A stretch of DNA of 64,000 nt, taken from positions 49,921 to 113,920 of the forward strand of contig UQAZ01000005.1 of assembly GCA_900539165.1 (NCBI GenBank). The letters are read 5' to 3'. Below the pieces are notes generated by a model. It did no database searches and was not told the origin of the DNA. It worked only from the letters and a program-made list of their open reading frames with translations. Source of the DNA: an uncultured Oscillospiraceae bacterium. Its GTDB lineage: Bacteria; Bacillota; Clostridia; Oscillospirales; Acutalibacteraceae. The position numbers were made by a program, and so were the translations under genes. Shown piece by piece: positions 54,107 to 63,348 of this stretch (position 1 is its first letter; every line of letters begins with the position of its first letter).

Positions 54107-54195
54107 ATATTGTATATTTGCAAAAAATGCTTGCATTTTGTTTTCAAATGTGTTATATTATTGCTCGCAAGTGAAAACCACTTGTACTGTGCTAT

Positions 54196-54272
54196 GCGCC
54201 GGTAGCTCAGCTGGATAGAGTGTCTGGCTACGAACCAGAAGGTCGGGGGTTCGAGTCCCTTCCGGCGTACCA
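54196..54272 (+). tRNA. tRNA-Arg (anticodon ACG)
   Basis: Full cloverleaf: acceptor GCGCCGG with CCGGCGT (one G-U), D arm GCTCAGCTGGATAGAGT, anticodon stem TCTGG/CCAGA with loop CTACGAA, T arm GGGGGTTCGAGTCCCTT, A discriminator and CCA. Its 3' end is the likely attachment site for the integrase that follows. Confidence 0.96.
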
Positions 54273-54276
54273 CATA

Positions 54277-54320
54277 TAAAATCCTTGAAACCGTTGATAT
54301 TACGGCGTTTCAAGGATTTT
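54277..54320. terminator. Terminator after tRNA-Arg(ACG)
   Basis: AAATCCTTGAAAC pairs with GTTTCAAGGATTT across a 14-base loop, followed by TTG. It lies right at the element edge. Confidence 0.75.
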
Positions 54321-54357
54321 TGTTGCCTTAAGCTAAGTTAAAAACATCAATTTAAGC

Positions 54358-54504
54358 GACCACTTATTTTTCATTTTGACCACAATAAAAGCTCCCATTC
54401 TCTATATAATATATGTTTTATATTACTTAAATTTAAAAATGTATAAAACCTGTAATTATTGTATATTTTTGTTCTAAATTGTTTTTGACCACAATAACGA
54501 CCAC
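54358..54504. repeat. GACCAC repeats, putative integrase arm-binding sites
   Basis: GACCAC occurs at 54358, 54378, 54487 and 54499. Two copies continue as ATTTTTCAT, the other two are TTGACCACAATAA. They lie between the tRNA (core site) and int, where integrases of this type bind arm repeats through their N-terminal domain. Nothing else is seen in this 310-base gap except the int terminator stem. Confidence 0.55.
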
Positions 54505-54524
54505 ATATTTTTCATCAATATTTT

Positions 54525-54553
54525 AAGCCGTTACATTAATTTGTAACGGCTTT
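54525..54553 (-). terminator. Terminator of the integrase gene
   Basis: GCCGTTAC (54527-54534) pairs with GTAACGGC (54543-54550), with flanking AA/TT, just after the int stop on the minus strand. Confidence 0.7.
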
Positions 54554-54587
54554 CTTTATTTTATATCATATATTAATACATTAATTG

Positions 54588-55799
54588 TTATGCTTTTTTT
54601 AGGCCACACTGTGCATTCATCACTGTCGAGTATCCTATCTCAAACGCAGCTTCCATTTTATCTGCTGCACTTGTTTTCAGCTTTTTAGTTGCATGGACAT
54701 AAGTGTTCATTGTGAATGCCACATCCGAATGTCCGAGCATACTCGACAAGGCTTTTATCTCTACACCTTCCTCAAGTGCTATTGTAGCACATGTATGCCT
54801 TAAATCGTGGAATCGTGTGCTCTGCGGTAAACCTGCTCTTCTAAGCATTCTTTTAAACTTTCTTGTCACTGCATTCTGATCTCTGTATGTTCCTGTTTCA
54901 GGCGATGGGAACATTAATGTTGTTCCTCTTGCCTGTTGCATTTTTAATCTCGCAAGTGCCGATGCACAATCCGAACTTATTGCTATCGTTCTGATCGAGT
55001 TTTTTGTCTTAGGTGTTTCGGTTTGCAATACACTGTTTATTCTTTGAACCTGTTTGTTGATTGTAAGTGTCCTTTTATTGATATCTAAATCATCCCACTC
55101 TAATGCAAGAATTTCACCAAGTCTTAACCCTGTTGTTAATTCAATGTAATAAAATTCAAAGCAACCACTATTGAAGGCTTCTTCAAGTAAGCGGTTGCTT
55201 TGTTCTTTAGTCAGAGTTGTCATTCCTTTAACTCTGTCTTTCGGCATGTTCAATTTATTTGTAGGATTTTTATCTAATATCCCTTCGTCTACTGCCTTTT
55301 CAAGAGATGCATGTAAAATGATTTTTATATCCTTTACAGTTCTTGAACTTAAGCCTTGTGCGATGTCATATTTTCTTTTCTTGTTTACTCTGCCATTTTC
55401 ATATATATCCATTATATATTGTTGACAGATGAGTTTTGTTAAATCCCTAAGATGATATTTTCCAAGATAAGGATTTATATAATTCTTAATCATTGATTTG
55501 TAACCCGATATCGTTTTCGGTTTCAGGTATCCTGTGCAAAAATCTTCGATGTAGATTCTATTCCATTCTTCAACAGTCGGATTAATACAATCACCATACT
55601 TGCAATTCTCATTGCGTTTTCTTTTTTCTTCCTCTGCAATCAGTTTGTCAAGTTTATTCTGACATTCTGATTTTTTCTTGCTTGTAACAGTCTTGTACTG
55701 ATTTTTGCCATTTTCATCTTTTCCGAGATAGAGGCGACCTTCCCACCTTCCATCTGCTCTTTTTCTCAGTGTTCCTGTTCCTTTGGCTCTTTTTGCCAT
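54588..55799 (-). CDS. int: Site-specific tyrosine recombinase (integrase)
   Basis: 403 residues. An N-terminal arm-binding domain (RADGRWEGRLYLGKDENG) and SAM-like core-binding domain (about 75-190) precede the catalytic domain with all key residues: Arg226 in TGLRLGE, HDLRH (331-335), LGH at 355-357 and the nucleophile Tyr367. It matches integrases of Tn916-like and tRNA-targeting elements. Oriented towards the tRNA-Arg, as in most genomic islands. The excisionase gene follows upstream at 55883. Confidence 0.95.
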   Translation of the reverse strand: MAKRAKGTGTLRKRADGRWEGRLYLGKDENGKNQYKTVTSKKKSECQNKLDKLIAEEEKRKRNENCKYGDCINPTVEEWNRIYIEDFCTGYLKPKTISGYKSMIKNYINPYLGKYHLRDLTKLICQQYIMDIYENGRVNKKRKYDIAQGLSSRTVKDIKIILHASLEKAVDEGILDKNPTNKLNMPKDRVKGMTTLTKEQSNRLLEEAFNSGCFEFYYIELTTGLRLGEILALEWDDLDINKRTLTINKQVQRINSVLQTETPKTKNSIRTIAISSDCASALARLKMQQARGTTLMFPSPETGTYRDQNAVTRKFKRMLRRAGLPQSTRFHDLRHTCATIALEEGVEIKALSSMLGHSDVAFTMNTYVHATKKLKTSAADKMEAAFEIGYSTVMNAQCGLKKA

Positions 55800-55882
55800 A
55801 TTGTATCATCTCCTTTGCAACACCAACAATACCACACTTTTCCCCTAATATCCAGACAAATATGGGTGTTTGGCTGCGACCA

Positions 55883-56089
55883 TTAAAAACCTTTAGAACT
55901 CGCTTTAATCCACGATTTAAATTCATCTCTCGGCACTACTTTTCGCCTGCCCAGAACGACACATGGGAAGGACTTATCTGTACTTGCTATATCATATATT
56001 CTTGAAATTGACAACCCTACGGTATCTGCAACATCCTTAATTGACAGAAACATCGGCATATCATCATAATTGTTGTATTTCATATTCAT
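55883..56089 (-). CDS. xis: Excisionase-like helix-turn-helix protein
   Basis: 68 residues. FLSIKDVADTVGLSISRIYDI is a MerR/excisionase-type helix-turn-helix with a following wing (VVLGRRKVVPRDEFKSWI). Such small proteins direct excision with the integrase. AGGAAG precedes the ATG. It lies 83 bases upstream of int on the same strand. Confidence 0.85.
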   Translation of the reverse strand: MNMKYNNYDDMPMFLSIKDVADTVGLSISRIYDIASTDKSFPCVVLGRRKVVPRDEFKSWIKASSKGF

Positions 56090-56100
56090 ATATCTTCTTC

Positions 56101-56442
56101 CTATAAATCAAGATTCAAACTAGCTGCCACAGCTGTGTCAAGCCTTTCAATTTCTTCACTTGAAAGTTTTCCAATATACTCTCTTAATCTTGTTTTATCA
56201 ATAATTCGTATCTACTCAAGCAAAACAAGAGATGTATATTTAAGACAAGGATTATCTGTTAACACATGAGTTGATATCCTTGCTTTTTTTCTGCTTGTAA
56301 TCGGTGCAACTATCGTTGTCGGACTATATTTATTTCCTTTATCGTTTTGAATAATTACAACCGGTCTGACCCCACCCTGCTCACTGCCAATAACCAGACT
56401 CAGATCGGCATAATATATTTCACCACGCTTAACTATGTTCAT
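56101..56442 (-). pseudogene. mazF: MazF/PemK-type toxin gene interrupted by an amber codon
   Basis: The frame encodes 113 residues when one TAG (56214-56212) is read through. The first 76 hold the toxin core: RGEIYYADLS, GSEQGGVRPVVIIQN and SPTTIVAPITS. After the TAG the frame continues with a normal C-terminus (IRIIDKTRLREYIGKL, then an SSEEIE helix) to a natural stop at 56101. Glutamine usually stands at this spot, so a CAG-to-TAG change is the simple explanation. No antitoxin gene is seen upstream. A truncated 76-residue product would probably be inactive. Confidence 0.75.
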
Positions 56443-56529
56443 TCTACTGCTTCCTGTATGTATAACGGCACAGGCAGTTATAGGTTGATTGAATACATAT
56501 TATCACTAAAAATCAAACCTGTGCCGTCA

Positions 56530-56880
56530 TAATTTAAAGTTATTTTGCGTAATGTCATATTTGTCCACGACACCCCTGACAACACCGGGCATATAACAAA
56601 CTAAGGCTGGTTAACCTTATCATTGGAAACTCACCACTCCGTTACTACCGAGCAACCCCCATTGCCTGCGACGGTTTTATCACGCTCGGACTGTGGCTGG
56701 GCTGAAGTATCATTATCCCCATTATTTGTCATCGCATACCTATCAGCACCACTGATAGTTCATAGCCAACAAACAAAGAGTCATAAGGCTCTTGTTCGTG
56801 CTAAAGCTGCTTGTCCCTGTTCATCAGAAACAATAATGAGAACGTATTTGCTACATGGTATATTTAATTGTTAAGGTACT
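56530..56880. other. Unexplained block in the island, likely gene remnant
   Basis: This block is visibly less AT-rich than its surroundings. No convincing gene is present. Short minus-strand frames end in sequences such as GVVDKYD and a 33-codon piece ending VVTEW. The 13-base string TTGTCCACGACAC at 56561 also occurs at 13746 in the other mobile remnant. It probably derives from mobile-element genes. The remaining bases between 56443 and 56987 show nothing. Confidence 0.35.
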
Positions 56881-56987
56881 CGAAATGCTCTTTAGCACTT
56901 CAATGACTTCAGTATAATTAATTTCAAAATACAGCGTGTATCTTTGAAAGTTACATATAATCTGCCTTTCAGCATTTTCACCAAATG

Positions 56988-57524
56988 TTATATAAGAGTC
57001 CTGCTGCCAAGTCTTTCTTTGTATCCGTTATCGATTAAAAATTGATTGATTTCATCAATATCATAAATTCTCATACAGATGCAATCATGGATAAGTCTGT
57101 CAAATGAAGGGAGATTATTCTTTTGCTCAAATTCACTATTATATGTAAATGAATATCCCCCTTTTTTCATCAATTCTGTGACTTTTTCAATGCTCAGTTT
57201 CAATCCGATACAAATTGCAAACAGGATTTCTTTTTTCGGTATGTGATATCTGTTACCTTTCAGTCTTGAATACTGAATTCTTAAAACACAGGTTTTTTGC
57301 TGAAAGATTCCATCTGTATAAATACTTTTTTCCTGACATAGTGAAATAATATCTTCTGCCAGAGTTGTTTCATATTTTTCATGACTAAAATCGTATGTTG
57401 ACACTAATTGTCCAATAGTAATGCCGAATGTTGATGATTTTTCTTCATCTTTTGTATCTTTCAAAGTTACAACTTTTATATTTTCGGCGTTTTGCACAAC
57501 GCACTTCTTATTTATATTTCTCAT
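56988..57524 (-). CDS. Helix-turn-helix-like protein of the island, function unknown
   Basis: 178 residues. The N-terminal 40 residues are polar. The middle is helical (AEDIISLCQEKSIYTDG). From about residue 95 comes IPKKEILFAICIGLKLSIEKVTELMKKGGYSF, then DRLIHDCICMRIYDIDEINQFL and a short tail. That C-terminal layout is like the XRE-type helical domain (SKKEVFALAIALKLNLEETEELL) found in regulators of mobile and conflict genes. The call is by pattern only. No partner gene is adjacent. Confidence 0.5.
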   Translation of the reverse strand: MRNINKKCVVQNAENIKVVTLKDTKDEEKSSTFGITIGQLVSTYDFSHEKYETTLAEDIISLCQEKSIYTDGIFQQKTCVLRIQYSRLKGNRYHIPKKEILFAICIGLKLSIEKVTELMKKGGYSFTYNSEFEQKNNLPSFDRLIHDCICMRIYDIDEINQFLIDNGYKERLGSRTLI

Positions 57525-58243
57525 ACTAAACCTCCGAATTTTGAATTGTCTTGATTTTCAAATTCAGAGATCATGGATATTTTGCTATGTACGGCTGCCA
57601 CTGTTTTTTCATATCTATCCCTTTAAAAAAGGGACAAAAATAACAGCACGAAAGGCTTTGATGATTTATCCTTTTTTATTAGAATTTCACCAAAGTTCTT
57701 TTTTGCTGTTGAAATTTGCTCATAAACTGACACAGAAATATGACAGTTTAGAATTTAATATTTTTACTTTCTATCTTAAAACTTTATATGTAAGAAATTA
57801 ATCGAAATAAATTTTCCTCTTATGTATTAATTTTGATATTTATATATCTAATTGGTATTATTTGTCATTTGATGTTATATAATATTGTATTCGCTAAAAA
57901 TTTTTTTATTCACATTAGTAATTGTCGAATATAAACAAACATTCAATATTTATAAAATAAATAAAAAATGCCGAAAGAAATCAACGGATTAAATCCATTA
58001 ATTCTTTCGGCTTTCATAGTTCTATGTATCAAATATTCAAATCTCGTGGATATTTATCAATTATTTTATATCGTTGTCAGCTGTATTCATCAAACAACTT
58101 TACACTATATAGCATTTTATTTTTAACAATAACTATCATACTGCTCTCAGGGTCCAATCAATAGGTAGTCGCCCAACATTTCGTTTATACTCACTTGTAT
58201 AGTATTACTTTATTAAATGCTTTTGTCTTGTGATTCATTTATC
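57525..58243. other. AT-rich intergenic region with operon terminator
   Basis: About 720 bases without a recognisable gene. A strong stem at 57970-58011 (GCCGAAAGAA with TTCTTTCGGC) with T run on the minus strand ends the ABC operon. A small hairpin CCCTTTAAAAAAGGG lies near 57636. The rest is very AT-rich, with no further signal. Confidence 0.6.
57968..58014 (-). terminator. Terminator of the island ABC operon
   Basis: A 10-base-pair stem GCCGAAAGAA/TTCTTTCGGC with an inner GGATTAAATCC pairing; on the minus strand it runs into ATTTTTTAT. Confidence 0.85.
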
Positions 58244-59206
58244 CTAAAAATATATGCTTTTTATTACAACATCTCCATCTGAATCATAAATGATATATAT
58301 ACAATCAATTCCTTTTTTCATGATAGTACAATTATCGTCTTTACCAAGTAGTTTTTGATTCTTGCCAGTGAAATCTGATTGATAATATTCTCCTCCGATA
58401 GAATAATATATTGCCTCTTTATCTAAATCATAAGCAGTTATTTCTTTTTTGTTTATCACATATATGCCTTGTGAGACAAAATCATAAAAACTTAAGCACA
58501 TATTGTTTTCTAAATCAGAAAACAATATTCCTCTATTATTAACACAAAACGAATATGGTTGAATATCTAATTTGATGAGTTCATTTTCAACTGTATCATA
58601 ATAATAAAGATTATATAATTCATCCTGAAAATAAATTTTGTTATTTGAGTAAGAAAAACTTGTTTCACCTGTTCTCTCTTCATATATAGTTGATTTTAAA
58701 TGTGTTATCAAATCATAGCGAAACACTCCGCCGGGACAGTAAAGATAAACATATCTTCCACTGACAACAAACTGTGTGGCAGAATTCAGATAATCCTCAT
58801 GCGTTTCGACAAAATTATTATTTGAAAACAAATCATCAAAAAAACTGTCATTATGTGTCTTCTTATCAGATATAAGACAATGAATATTGAAATACTGATC
58901 ATAATAATAAATCCCGTTATTATCTGTTAAGAAATAAACATTCATACCATCCGAATACATAGGGCGTTTAGTATTTTCGGAAAACATTTCGATATCAAAA
59001 TCAATCGACTGATTTTTGCTTATTATCTTTGGCGATAGATTTTTTGTGAAAACATATCTTTCATCATCACAAACAAATTCACTGCTATATCCGTTATAAA
59101 CAAAATCACTGTTAAACTTTGTTGTTTTGATACACCTGACTGATAACACAGTGCAGAGCAAAACAACAGCAATAATACAAAGGATTATAATTATTTTTTT
59201 TCTCAT
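58244..59206 (-). CDS. Membrane-anchored beta-propeller-like protein
   Basis: 320 residues. N-terminal KK, one membrane helix (about 4-23) and a long extracellular part. It has repeated Tyr-rich strands such as NNGIYYYDQYF, YVYLYCPGGVFRYD, LYYYDTVENEL and EAIYYSIGGEYYQ, the look of a DUF5050-type beta-propeller. No enzymatic motif. The last gene of the operon; its ATG overlaps the stop of the permease by four bases. A sensor, receptor or immunity role is possible but open. Confidence 0.7.
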   Translation of the reverse strand: MRKKIIIILCIIAVVLLCTVLSVRCIKTTKFNSDFVYNGYSSEFVCDDERYVFTKNLSPKIISKNQSIDFDIEMFSENTKRPMYSDGMNVYFLTDNNGIYYYDQYFNIHCLISDKKTHNDSFFDDLFSNNNFVETHEDYLNSATQFVVSGRYVYLYCPGGVFRYDLITHLKSTIYEERTGETSFSYSNNKIYFQDELYNLYYYDTVENELIKLDIQPYSFCVNNRGILFSDLENNMCLSFYDFVSQGIYVINKKEITAYDLDKEAIYYSIGGEYYQSDFTGKNQKLLGKDDNCTIMKKGIDCIYIIYDSDGDVVIKSIYF

Positions 59207-60240
59207 TTTGAATTACTCTTTCTTTTCCAAAATAGAATGCTTAACGCAAACATTATAATAAATAACATTATATTAATCAGCAACGAAAATGTATAATTTA
59301 AATCATAAAGCTGATATCGACACATCGTTTGAGGCAGAAATGATATATTATTGTTTTTAACCATCAAAGGTAAAACTAAAAACGCTGATGAAATACTTAT
59401 AGCACCTATTGAAGAATTAATTACCGAAAAGCACAAAAACACAAAAGCTGTACAAACAATAAGTGCTAACAGTCTTATAACAGTTATTCGTATATTAGTT
59501 AAAATTAATGAACTGTCACCTGTATAGTCTGAATATATCTGTAATGACTGAACAGGATAATTGCCATTTGACAAGCCATATTTTTTGATAATATAAAAAT
59601 AATACACTAGAGTATGCAGAATATATGAAATGCAAACAATAATTTCACAAACCATTAATTTGATAATTGGAAGTTTTATCTTACCGCTACTGCAAGTCAA
59701 AAGAAAAGATTTCATACCTCCATCGGTATCGCCACGAAAGCAAAGTGTTACTATCAAAATAATCAGCAGCAAAAATATAACATCAAAATTTCTGATTGTT
59801 ACTAAATTCCAGCCATTTGTATACAATATGTAACGATTGGCAGAATTCTCCTTTGCATAATCAAACTGCATTTGAATAGTTTTAATAATCGATTTCAAAT
59901 TGGTTATTTCATATAATTCTGACGCTTGTTTTTGGTATTCGCTTCTATTTATATCTCCAAGCTGATACCTATAGAGCAGTTTATCAAAATCCGATTCAGC
60001 TTTATCACATTTTTCTATAAGCCTTTCAAGGCACTGCTCTGATTCATTTGTAACCTCACCTAAAAGTTCATATTCAGAAACAATGTTTAAATATTCTTCT
60101 TTATACATTTCGAGATTTTGATTTGGAATATATGAAAACAAAATACTAATTACAAGCATTATTGACAGAGCAACAGAAATTATTATATAGCCTCTGTTGT
60201 TTTTCAAAAATTTATTGAATTCAAATCTTAAGATTTCCAT
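59203..60240 (-). CDS. ABC-2 type permease subunit B
   Basis: 345 residues. First membrane helix at about 18-37, then a large extracytoplasmic helical loop of about 110 residues (YKEEYLNIVSEYELLGE...), and five more membrane segments from about 150 to the end. The topology is that of ABC-2 permeases. Starts inside the last 20 bases of the first permease gene. Pairs with the upstream permease and the ATPase. Confidence 0.8.
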   Translation of the reverse strand: MEILRFEFNKFLKNNRGYIIISVALSIMLVISILFSYIPNQNLEMYKEEYLNIVSEYELLGEVTNESEQCLERLIEKCDKAESDFDKLLYRYQLGDINRSEYQKQASELYEITNLKSIIKTIQMQFDYAKENSANRYILYTNGWNLVTIRNFDVIFLLLIILIVTLCFRGDTDGGMKSFLLTCSSGKIKLPIIKLMVCEIIVCISYILHTLVYYFYIIKKYGLSNGNYPVQSLQIYSDYTGDSSLILTNIRITVIRLLALIVCTAFVFLCFSVINSSIGAISISSAFLVLPLMVKNNNISFLPQTMCRYQLYDLNYTFSLLINIMLFIIMFALSILFWKRKSNSK

Positions 60241-61324
60241 TTTTCAACATTCCTTTATGAAGAATTTTTGTTGAGATTGTAATAAGAACAAACATTGCAA
60301 GTAACACAAATAATTTTGCATAACCTATAAACATAAAACCTAAGTATTTCGGATAATCAAAATCATTGGATATGAAACCATTCAAATAAATTAATAAAGC
60401 TGTTAAAACTGATAAAATCAAAGAAAATTCGGCTCTTTGGATTATTATTGAAATGCATGAACACAACATCGCCGCAACTACTGTCAATAATGCTAGTTCT
60501 ATAGTCTGCAGAAATGAAAAAGACAAAATACTTCCGCTAAAATATGTCATTTCATATTTTTCAAGATAAAAAAGAGGTGAAGTTATTCCTCTTAAGCCTA
60601 TAAATGAATTAAACAGAATCAAATCAAACAATCTGAATAAAATTGAGATAAAAACTGAATTAAAAATTACTGACATAATTTTTGCAGAGCAAATTCTAGT
60701 TTTGCTGTATGAACATGTATAAACAGTATCAACAAGTTCCTTATCCTTTGAAAAACTGATAACTGAAACAAAAACTGCCGACAGCATAACAAATATCACA
60801 GACATATCGTAATTCATATATTCATTAACACCAGAATAATTATGGATTTCGGTTATTTGCCTGTGTTCAATAGAACTTGCTGTTCGTCTATATTTTTCAG
60901 CAAGAAAATCATTACCATTATTGCTCAGAAAATCAGCAGAAGAATTAATTGCATTAATTTTTTCATTGGTATTTGCACTGAAATTGTATATTCTTGACAA
61001 CTCGTCATTCAGTTTCAAAAGCACATTATAATCCAAATATTCATATCCTGTATAAGTTGATGAGTCATAATTTGTATTATATGCATTACTATCAACAAGA
61101 TCTGCAAGACGGCTATAATTTTCAGTGATTTCATCAACTCTTTCACGTGTTATTCTGCCTTCAAACCTGTCAGTAAGCTTAAGCTCTGATTTATATGTGT
61201 TATCGCTGAAATATGGTCTACAGGTGTTATAAACACAAAAAAAATCAAAAACAATGAATAAAGCAAGTATAATAAGAAATATTCTGCTCTTGTAAAGCTT
61301 TTTTAATTCATAAAGAAAAAGCAT
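60221..61324 (-). CDS. ABC-2 type permease subunit A
   Basis: 367 residues from the ATG at 61324, which follows GAGGAA. A cytoplasmic start (MLFLYELKKLYKSR), one helix at about 17-34, an extracellular loop of about 140 residues with many charged residues, and further helices from about 180 onwards. The start overlaps the ATPase stop by 17 bases. Similar in layout to the next permease but with low obvious sequence identity, so the two may form a heterodimer. Confidence 0.8.
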   Translation of the reverse strand: MLFLYELKKLYKSRIFLIILALFIVFDFFCVYNTCRPYFSDNTYKSELKLTDRFEGRITRERVDEITENYSRLADLVDSNAYNTNYDSSTYTGYEYLDYNVLLKLNDELSRIYNFSANTNEKINAINSSADFLSNNGNDFLAEKYRRTASSIEHRQITEIHNYSGVNEYMNYDMSVIFVMLSAVFVSVISFSKDKELVDTVYTCSYSKTRICSAKIMSVIFNSVFISILFRLFDLILFNSFIGLRGITSPLFYLEKYEMTYFSGSILSFSFLQTIELALLTVVAAMLCSCISIIIQRAEFSLILSVLTALLIYLNGFISNDFDYPKYLGFMFIGYAKLFVLLAMFVLITISTKILHKGMLKNGNLKI

Positions 61325-62186
61325 TTGATTCCTCCATAAAATAATGAAGATATGCATCCTCAAGTGTTGCATCTGTTAATACCGCATCTGCTCTTGGTTT
61401 TGTTTTAGAATACACCCTGAGTATATATTTATCTTCAACCCTGCTTACACTATGAACATTAAGCTCGCTTAGCACTTCAAGTTCATCATATGTTGCCGTA
61501 ATACTCCACATTAAACCATTTAGTTCATTACAAATATTTTCAGGAGAATCAACAATACCGATTTTACCTTTTTTCAGCATTATGATTTTATCTGATATAG
61601 TATCTATATCGGGTACAATATGAGTACAAATAATAATAATTTTATCATTTGAGAGATTTGTTATAATATTTCTGAATCTTATTCGTTCCCTTGGATCAAG
61701 GCCTGCCGTTGGTTCATCAAATATCAGTATTGCAGGATCAGTAATAAGAGCTTGTGCAATACCCAATCTCTGTTTCATACCGCCGGAATACTTGCCTGCT
61801 TTTTTGTTTCTTTCATTATAAAGATTAACTTTTTTCAGAAGAATTTCTGCTTTTTCGCTTGCTTCTTTTTTAGATAAACCTTTAAGAACGCCTATATATT
61901 CCAGCATATCTTTTCCGCTGAAATTTTTATAGAACTTCATATTCTGCGGCATATAACCAACTGAATTCAGAAACTCACTTTCATTTTTATTTATATTATT
62001 GCCGTTCATTTCAATTTTTCCACTCGCTGCTGGTATCAATCCCATAACAATGTTTATAAAAGTAGACTTGCCAGCTCCATTTGGACCAAGAATTGCATAA
62101 ATACCATTGTTAAAAGTAAGGTTTATATTATCTAAAACCTGTTTATTTCCAAATTTTTTAGATAAATCACTAATTTTAAGTTCCAT
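61308..62186 (-). CDS. ABC transporter ATPase
   Basis: 292 residues. Walker A GPNGAGKS at 34-41, signature YSGGMKQR, Walker B ILIFDEPTAGLDP and H-loop ICTHIVPD. It resembles the bacitracin/lantibiotic-type exporters (BcrA group). The C-terminal 75 residues form an extra domain with strands (WSITATYDELEVL, KYILRVYSK). Ribosome binding site is weak. It follows the lipoprotein gene by four bases. Confidence 0.92.
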   Translation of the reverse strand: MELKISDLSKKFGNKQVLDNINLTFNNGIYAILGPNGAGKSTFINIVMGLIPAASGKIEMNGNNINKNESEFLNSVGYMPQNMKFYKNFSGKDMLEYIGVLKGLSKKEASEKAEILLKKVNLYNERNKKAGKYSGGMKQRLGIAQALITDPAILIFDEPTAGLDPRERIRFRNIITNLSNDKIIIICTHIVPDIDTISDKIIMLKKGKIGIVDSPENICNELNGLMWSITATYDELEVLSELNVHSVSRVEDKYILRVYSKTKPRADAVLTDATLEDAYLHYFMEESNAFSL

Positions 62187-62190
62187 ATTA

Positions 62191-63348
62191 TCACTTCATT
62201 TCTAACTCGAAATACTCATTGCCCATATATTCATCACCATTCCAAACAATAGATGAATAATAGACTTTATTGCTTTTTGAGGAATAGCAAACATTGTCTA
62301 CATTAATAAGATTGAATTCTTCCTCATCTTTGCATTTAATGTCTGATTTCTTAATTGCCTTTCCGTTTTCGTAAAGTTTTATTTCTATGCTGTAATCAGA
62401 CCGATTGCAAAGAATAGACAGAAACATATTTTCATTATCAGTTAATCCGATATGCTGACTTTCGTTTTTATTTTCAAGCAGTATTGTTTCAGCATTTCCT
62501 GACTGGTCAAATTTTATGATTTCACCGCTGCTATTTTTACCATATTCAACATTCTTATCATAAACATATCCGCTGTCTTTTACAAAACAACAATAAGAAT
62601 CTTTTACAAAATCAGATTTAATACTTAAGCTATTTAAATCAATAACACCATAGCAATCTTTGCCATTATTGATTGTTAAATATCTTTGACCTAAAAACAT
62701 AACCTTTTTATCATCTGCCGAGAAATGCAAGCTGTTGTAGTCGCAAGGCTTATCGGTTACCGGTTCATTCAAGTTCTGAATAACAGTTTCTTCATTTGTA
62801 TTTAAATCAAGTAGCTTTATTCCGATTTTATCTTCTTCCTCATCTTCTATTTTAAAATTGTATACCATTTTAGATAAGTCATTAGATAAAGCAAAAGTAT
62901 AATCAGATATACTCTGTTCTATATCTTTAGGATAAATTATACTTTTAATAAACATACCGTTATAATCATAAACACCAATCTCATTTCCGTAAATATAAAA
63001 GTTATTATCTAAACATTTAAAATTTACATTTTTCATATAGTATTTTGAAATATCTATAGTTGATTTTACTTTACTATTTTCGGCGTTTATAATTTCCATA
63101 TATTTTAATAAAGAATCTTCATCATTCGTAATATAAAATTTAATATAGTCACCATTTGATAATACTTTTACATCATAAAAATAACAATTACTTAAATCAA
63201 TATCAGAATTAGTTTTTTCTGTTAAAATTTTATCTGTTGTGTTTTCTTCATTATTTTCAATATTAACACTACATGAGCAAAATATTAGTGAAATTACCAT
63301 TATACAAAAAATCACAGCATAATGCTTTTTGAAATTACAATAATTCAC
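62191..63348 (-). CDS. Lipoprotein with beta-propeller-like domain
   Basis: 385 residues from a GTG at 63348 (AGGAGAG upstream). The N-terminus has a hydrophobic stretch ending FCSC, so lipid attachment is likely at Cys26 (or Cys24). A Glu/Thr-rich linker is followed by strand-rich repeats (FYIYGNEIGVYDYNG, CYGVIDLNS, SGYVYDKN). This is the same style as the last gene of the operon. A substrate-binding or sensing role near the ABC transporter is the natural guess. The start overlaps the 41-residue ORF by 14 bases. Confidence 0.72.
   Translation of the reverse strand: MNYCNFKKHYAVIFCIMVISLIFCSCSVNIENNEENTTDKILTEKTNSDIDLSNCYFYDVKVLSNGDYIKFYITNDEDSLLKYMEIINAENSKVKSTIDISKYYMKNVNFKCLDNNFYIYGNEIGVYDYNGMFIKSIIYPKDIEQSISDYTFALSNDLSKMVYNFKIEDEEEDKIGIKLLDLNTNEETVIQNLNEPVTDKPCDYNSLHFSADDKKVMFLGQRYLTINNGKDCYGVIDLNSLSIKSDFVKDSYCCFVKDSGYVYDKNVEYGKNSSGEIIKFDQSGNAETILLENKNESQHIGLTDNENMFLSILCNRSDYSIEIKLYENGKAIKKSDIKCKDEEEFNLINVDNVCYSSKSNKVYYSSIVWNGDEYMGNEYFELEMK

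Noticed and set aside
56212..56214. TAG as a sense codon in this organism
   Set aside because: TAG ends other ordinary genes here, for example at 1523 and 7506, so reassignment is not supported.
56623..56874. 83-codon plus-strand frame in the island
   Set aside because: No ribosome binding site, composition unlike a protein, and it lies in the probable remnant block.
57525..57967. Plus-strand frame near 57421-57801 as a gene
   Set aside because: Overlaps the start of the minus-strand gene, lacks a ribosome binding site and is simple AT-rich sequence.
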